DNA of 64,000 bases from Ophiocordyceps camponoti-saundersi (nom. inval.). Its lineage: Eukaryota > Ascomycota > Sordariomycetes > Hypocreales > Ophiocordycipitaceae. The notes beneath the pieces are model-generated. The model was given only the letters and a program-made list of their open reading frames with translations. It made no database searches and was not told where the DNA came from. The stretch covers positions 221,584 through 285,583 of the forward strand of contig PDHQ01000024.1 in the NCBI GenBank assembly GCA_003339415.1, read 5' to 3'. The position numbers and the translations under genes were made by a program. Of this stretch, positions 56,415 through 64,000 are shown piece by piece. Each line of letters begins with the position of its first letter. The first letter of the stretch is position 1.

Positions 56415-56966
56415 ATGGAAGCTATTTCTCCGACAAGCGACTTCTCTACAGAATTCTGTCCGACGGAGACTACGGAAACGATGTCCGCAGAGAAGGAGAA
56501 AATTGCGCTGGATAGCTTGAGAGATTATTTCATCGACGTCGATGTTCCGCCCTGGCCGAACAAGACATTCGTTATTCGTCATAGATCTGACGGTCGCGTC
56601 ATCAGCCTTCTTGACGGAAAGGTCCAGCTCGCTCATATGCAAGGTCATATGGGCTGTTACTTCTGGACCTGTATTGAGACACAAATCTTCCTCGGCTTTC
56701 GAAATAAGTCATCCAACAGCGTTCTTGGGCACGATGGACAGAGAAAGATTATCGCTAAAGCTCCTCATCATAAGTCACATGAACAATTCGTGGCATGGAA
56801 GCATCCGGAAGGAGGTTGGGAGCTTCTAATGACACACAAGGACACGAAGTTGAGACTAGGCGTTGCGGATAACAAGAGACTGGTCCTGTACGACATGGGA
56901 CGAGACTTGACTAGGTGGGAGTTCATAGAAGTCGTTGGAGGTTCATGGGGTAATTGGGGTGATTGA
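56415..56966 (+). CDS. Small protein of unknown function, beta-rich (trefoil-like?)
   Basis: A single exon of 183 codons. Residues 1-45 are Ser/Thr/Glu-rich and probably disordered. Residues about 50-175 look like a string of short beta strands: KTFVIRHRSDGRVISLLDGKV, CYFWTCIETQIFLGFRNKSS, SNSVLGHDG, KIIAKAPHH, EQFVAWKHPEGGWELLM and TKLRLGVADNKRLVLYDM with a closing TRWEFIEV. The repeated W-x-hydrophobic pattern and the length suggest a beta-trefoil or similar small barrel, but no signature of a known lectin is certain. There is no signal peptide, no membrane segment and few cysteines. It is divergent from the HET-ankyrin gene with 305 bp between starts, so a partnership is possible. The start at 56415 is favoured over an upstream in-frame ATG because the added segment is leader-like. 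Confidence 0.65.
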   Translation: MEAISPTSDFSTEFCPTETTETMSAEKEKIALDSLRDYFIDVDVPPWPNKTFVIRHRSDGRVISLLDGKVQLAHMQGHMGCYFWTCIETQIFLGFRNKSSNSVLGHDGQRKIIAKAPHHKSHEQFVAWKHPEGGWELLMTHKDTKLRLGVADNKRLVLYDMGRDLTRWEFIEVVGGSWGNWGD

Positions 56967-57311
56967 AGTGCAAAGCCACGACGCAGAGGCCGGCGCTCAT
57001 CAACGCGCGAAGGTCTTGACTTGACCTTGATCGCATAGTACGATGTCCCTAGAAGCAGAATTCCGACCATGAACGTATGTATGACCGAGTTGTGCTTCGC
57101 GATCCTCACCTATATTGATAGGCAGGAAGGTACTCCGTAGAAAGACTGAAGATGTCGTCTGCTTTGGCGGTTTGCCTGGATCGTAGACATCAGCTGCCGT
57201 TCGCCGCTCCACGTGATCCTTCGGTCTGATATCACGTGGTCTCCCCCGCGCCCACCTAGGCCACCTCGTGGCCCGCCTCATCATCGTCCTCTCGGCTCTG
57301 CGCCGGAAGCC
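56967..57311. other. Intergenic
   Basis: This is the 3' flank of the small gene and the promoter of KTI12. Two CACGTG-type sites occur at about 57210-57216 (CCACGTGATC) and 57232-57238 (TCACGTGGTC). No gene was seen. Confidence 0.5.
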
Positions 57312-58313
57312 ATGCCGGTCCGTCGTTTTCCCTCCGCATCTCGACACCGCCTTTGCTGACCAGACTCCCGCCAGTTGATCGTCGTGACAGGTCTTCCCAC
57401 ATCGGGAAAATCTACGCGCGCTCAGCAGCTTTACGATTACCTCACCGAGCGCCTTACTGATTCAAAGGCCCGGCGCCTTCACCTCATCTCGGACGACTCA
57501 TTGTCCATCCCGCGCTCTGTATACGACCTTTCTCCCGCCAGCCTTCCCGCGCACACCCGCTCCGCCAACGCGAGCGAGAAAGATGCCCGGGCCGCCGTCT
57601 ATGGCGCCGTGAAGCGCGTCTTGTCCGAACGCGATTTCGTCATCCTCGACGGTCTCAACTACATCAAAGGCTGGCGCTACCAGCTTCATTGCGAGGCCAA
57701 GGCCGTTCGAACCCCTAGCTGCATCCTGCAGGTTGGCTGCTCTGTCGACGCCGCCCGGAACGTCAACCAGGAGCGGCTGCAGCGTGCCGATGCCAACGCG
57801 TACGAAGCCGCCAACTGGGAGAATCTCGTTTACCGCTACGAGGAGCCCAACGCCATGGCACGTTGGGACAGCCCTCTCTTCACTCTCATCTGGGATGATG
57901 ACGCGGATCGCACCCGAGGAACTTTTGATGCTCTTTGGGAAGCTATTGCCGGCGACGGCCGCCCCGTAGTCCGGCCCAACCAAGCCACGGCACCGCGCGG
58001 CCGAGACGCCGATGGTGATTACCTCTACGTACTCGAACGCGAGACGCAGAATGTCGTGAAGTGTATACTAGACCAGCAAAAGGACGGCGGCGACGTCAAG
58101 TTACCGTCAGCCACCCCGGGTCGGCCCGACCTGGTTCTGGAAATGCCCGTGGGCAAGACGCTTGGTCTACCGCAGCTGCAGCGGCTGAGACGCGCTTTTG
58201 TCGGCTTAAATAGGGGCGGCATCGGGTTGGAGTCGGTCGGCAACATGACGGCAGGGGGGGTGCGGGACATGTTTGTGCGCTATCTAAACGACGCCTTTGC
58301 GTCTGAAGGATGA
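57312..58313 (+). CDS. kti12: Elongator-associated P-loop protein KTI12
   Basis: The first coding exon is only six bases (ATGCCG, 57312-57317). After a 57-nt intron (GTCCGT donor, GCTGACC branch, CCAG acceptor) the second exon runs 57375-58313, for about 314 residues. Splicing gives MPLIVVTGLPTSGKSTRA, the exact family N-terminus with its Walker A motif. Other features are HLISDDSLSI, DARAAVYGAVKRVL, FVILDGLNYIKGWRYQL (Walker-B-like) and CEAKAVRTPSCILQVGC. Later are NWENLVYRYEEPNAMARWDSPLF and a C-terminal tRNA-binding-like domain. Kti12 binds tRNA and ATP and regulates Elongator-dependent modification of wobble uridines. Without the tiny exon no ATG start would be available, which strongly supports it. 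Confidence 0.92.
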
Positions 58314-59071
58314 AAAGGACAGAGAAACGATGAATAGATACCCGTTTGTATATGTGTAAAAATAATGTATGTACGGCGCAGACTGTCTGAAGCCATCTCA
58401 TCCGATGCAGAGGCCGTTGTCAGTCACATTCGGCACAGGGCTGATCGGAGATTTGGGTGGTGTTTGTCCGGCGACAGGGCCACCCAATCGGTTTCCAAAG
58501 CTGCAGCAGACATCAGCGGACAGTAAGAAAACTCCGGCCTTTCAAGCCGATGCTCTTCCAGCGTGCGCCTTTCTTGCGGCCACGAGCCCGCGCGTCGACG
58601 GCTGCCTGAAACCAAGCAGCAACAAACAAGCCCACAGGCCACAGGCTACTCCCTACAGGGCACAGGCCGCGCTCCCTACAGCGGCTACAGTTATCCACCT
58701 TACATAATCGCCACCAAAAAAGCTGACCAGAAGCTTCCAAGCTGTGCCGCTCGCTACTGTCAGTGACTGCATCATCAATGATCCGCTCCGCCCTCGCTTG
58801 CTCAATCATCACTTGCTGGCGTATCTCGAGCCCGAACGTCAAGCTAGATTTCTCTCTTCCTCCCAACCTCTGCCCTTCTCTGCCCTTTCCCCATCTCCCG
58901 CCTGTTCGCTTTCTTCCTTTCCCTTCATCTCATCGCCTCACGCATCTTCTCATCACACAAGGGAGAAGCGGCAGATTCGCCTGAGGCCTGCATCCCGTCG
59001 CCCCGTCATCTGTCGGCCACGTTTCCACCCCTTCCGCATCAGCCTGCTGTATTTCACAAACAAGAAACACG
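58314..59071. other. Intergenic: KTI12 3' flank and CDC48 promoter
   Basis: A CT-rich leader precedes the CDC48 start (about 58850-58950). An ACAGGC-type repeat occurs near 58632-58670. No exon was supported. Confidence 0.5.
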
Positions 59072-61808
<2,737 letters not shown>

Positions 61809-62630
61809 GCCCTCTAGCCTTTTCCGCTGGGACTCGGGACGGTTGGAAGAGGACGGACCGTGTATACAGATCGCACATTGTTGTAGCTGCTATTTCGGAC
61901 TCGGGAGTTGGTAGAACGGATGCAACAGGGTGGCAGAACGATTGCAATGAACAGCAGACGTCGGTCTGCTTAGCTTTTGAACATGGACTTATTCGATGCG
62001 TCGTGATGGGATTGACAATACCAGGGACCATTTTGCCATAGCAGCCCCAGATATATACATAGGTAGACGGAGCAATTCTGATTGCTCTTTCAAGCGATGA
62101 GGAACCAGACTCTAGCAAGACGTAGTCACGATCTGATGCTGCGGAGGAGGCAAGGCGTCATACCCGGCGGATGAACACTGCGAAAAAACACTGGACACAG
62201 AAGAAACGAGTAGTGTAAAGAGTGGTAACTAGGAAGATGCGAACTGAATATATTTATGTGTATGCGGCCGTCGATGCTGCTTCTCGACGTATCCGTACTG
62301 CAACTCGCCATATCGGGTGTGGACAAAGCGAAAGGGCGACTCAGTGACGCTGCTTTCCGCATCAATCTCCGGCAAGATGCCTAGCTGTTGTTTGATGTCT
62401 TGTGCGAGGACTTGTTCTTCTCACTGCCTCCCTTCCCTTCATCTCCGCCAGCCTTCTGTCCTCCTCTTCTCCCCATCTGAACTCAGTACATGATTCTGTC
62501 ACGGGGTATCGGCAGTAAGAAACAGTAGAGCGACAAGTTTTTTTTCATTCCCCTTATTGTCAGTAGGAAGAGAAAGACGCAGAAAAGGGGTGTGGGGGGT
62601 GTGGGGAAAACAGTAATGATGAAAAAGGGC
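61809..62630. other. Intergenic between convergent genes
   Basis: These are the 3' flanks of CDC48 (+) and the small minus-strand gene. No supportable exon was seen. Confidence 0.5.
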
Positions 62631-63260
62631 TCAGGATTCCGGATACTCTACCTCGCAAATTGCGTCGAGGCATTCCATGGTGACGCGGAGGGCCTCCTCG
62701 ACGACGGACTCGGGGAGAGCGAGGCAGAGGTCCGAGGGAGAAGTGCCGCCGTTAGAAGCCTTGCTCTCGCCGTTAGGAGCCGCGTTACTGCTGCCTGCGG
62801 TTCCGCCGCTGCTGTTGTTATTAGCGGTGGTGGTGGTGGAGGTGGTGGTGGTGGTGGCGACGGCGGATGAAGGCGGTGGTTTTACGGAGTTGCGAACGTC
62901 TTGCACGACGCATTGGAGGAGCGTGGGGAAGGTCTGGGTTTTGCCGGAGCGCATGAGTGAGAGGGCGTGCGATTGGATGGCTGTTGGCCAGTTGGAGGGG
63001 TCGGAGTGGAGGGCGTGAAGAAGAGCTTCATGAATCCTGCAGACATGAGAAGGAAAAAACGTGTGTCAGTAAATCTTCTCTGTCGAATACGTGAGGAAAA
63101 AAAGATGGGATGATCGAAACCTCGTGATATGCCCGTCTCGGAGAAGAGCGTCGTTGATTTGCGACCTCAAGTCTGGTTCTAGCATGGCGGCTGAGTAGTT
63201 AGCCGCCGCTGAAGAGACCTTGACGGGCGTAGACGGCGTAGATGGCGACTGCTGAGCCAT
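62631..63260 (-). CDS. Small fungal protein of unknown function
   Basis: Two exons on the minus strand, 63260-63121 and 63036-62631, give about 181 residues; the 84-nt intron has an ACTGACA branch and GCAG acceptor and keeps phase. The N-terminus MAQQSPSTPSTPVKVSSAAANY is Ser/Pro/Thr-rich and disordered. A helical region follows: PDLRSQINDALLRDGHI, joined by splicing to IHEALLHALHSDPSNWPTAI and QSHALSLMRSGKTQTFPTLL. A Thr/Asn/Ser low-complexity insert (a TTTTTSTTTTANNN run) separates it from the C-terminal helix LALPESVVEEALRVTMECLDAICEVE. The layout suggests a small helical adaptor with conserved ends and a variable middle. I do not recognise the family. There is no signal or membrane segment. 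Confidence 0.7.
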
Positions 63261-64000
63261 AACGTGAAGCTTTTCGGGAGACGATATTCGAAAAGGACGT
63301 TGTCGATTCGTACGTATGTAAACTTCCTCCTCCCACCCCTTTTTTTTTCTTTCTTCTTTCCTTCTTTTTTTTTTTCCCTCGTCGAAAGCACGGGGCCCGC
63401 GCCGCTGGTAACCTCCCGATTGAAGTCGGCGGAGCGGGCCGCGAGCAGATACGGAAAGGGAACGGAGCTGAGGAAGATTGGCTGTGGTCGGTGGTGGTGA
63501 TGATGATATCTCGTGTGCGATGACGATGGCTGGATACCTGAGCAGGGGAGGGGGACCGTAGACGAGGCTGAGGTTGGGATTGGACGCCTTCGGAGGAGCT
63601 TCTGCCCCCACTTTTAGTCCGACGAGGCTGAGTGCGGAGCCGAGGCGATGATTCGAGAAAGGGGAGACCTACCCTATAGACACCGTCTGTGCATCACGTT
63701 CATCTGCAACACCAAGCACATCTACCTGGTGATAAAATATGAGGAGATGGCATCTACAACTCAATTGGAGCAAGTTAGATGACATCAATCTATGTATCTA
63801 CTTACCACACACGGCCTTGTTTCATCCGTCTTCAACATCCGATTTGCCGTCGACGACGGACGAAGGCGGCCGCGGAGAAGAGAAAGCGGTGGCGCTGCCC
63901 CGGGGGGGGGGGGGGGGGGGGACCCCCAGAAAAAGCCAAACAACCACCGGCCCTCACAAGGGGGAAAAAAGGGGGGGAGAAGGGAAAACGGGGGGACAGA
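63261..64000. other. Upstream region and probable contig end of poor quality
   Basis: 63261-63890 is the promoter side of the minus-strand gene, with a poly-T/TTC tract at about 63340-63378. From about 63899 the sequence turns into long G runs separated by A-rich bits, unlike anything else in the window except two poly-G tracts. Confidence 0.6.

Noticed and set aside
58369..58707. Plus-strand open frame downstream of KTI12
   Set aside because: The composition is unremarkable, it includes ACAGGC repeats, and there are no splice sites or motifs.

Overview
The window is nuclear DNA of a filamentous ascomycete (Pezizomycotina, probably a Sordariomycete; the order is a guess). Four things point there: short GT-AG introns (about 48-122 nt, one of 358 nt) with CTGAC/CTAAC branch sites, a HET-domain/ankyrin gene, an AXL2-type protein, and a retrotransposon destroyed by repeat-induced point mutation (RIP).

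Layout. 1-7.3 kb: the 3' end of a Wee1-type kinase, an FAD oxidoreductase, an intron-containing tRNA-Met(CAT), the complex I 24 kDa subunit and CCZ1, all on +. 8-14.7 kb: a secreted RlpA/expansin-like protein and the EF1A lysine methyltransferase EFM6 (both -), embedded in long microsatellite-rich DNA. 14.7-24.6 kb: AXL2-like, a PP2C phosphatase (both +) and a mitochondrial PPR-like protein (-). 25-31.2 kb: a frameshifted terpene-synthase-like gene, a secreted glycine-rich protein and an amino-acid permease (all -). 33.4-42.5 kb: a PRELI/UPS protein, methionine aminopeptidase 2, a P-loop kinase, a peroxiredoxin-like protein and two unrecognised proteins.

43.8-50.0 kb: a complete 6.2-kb Ty1/copia LTR retrotransposon with 298-bp LTRs and a GTACA target duplication. 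RIP has almost removed CpA/TpG, yet the gag-pol reading frame is colinear. 50.3-57 kb looks accessory: a secreted serine beta-lactamase-like hydrolase, a HET-ankyrin (NLR-like) gene and a divergent small gene of unknown fold. 57.3-63.3 kb returns to housekeeping genes: KTI12, CDC48 and a small conserved protein. The last 100 bases look like poor sequence at a contig end.

Most genes act in separate housekeeping pathways and the window is not one gene cluster. The best candidates for new biology are the HET-ankyrin/small-gene divergent pair, the RIP pattern in the copia element (surviving CpA sites lie mostly in GCA/TGC; mutation tapers about 130 bp inside each outer edge), a tRNA-like relic inside that element, and the broken, divergent terpene synthase. 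Gene models were built by hand from splice signals and frame continuity. No database search was possible.
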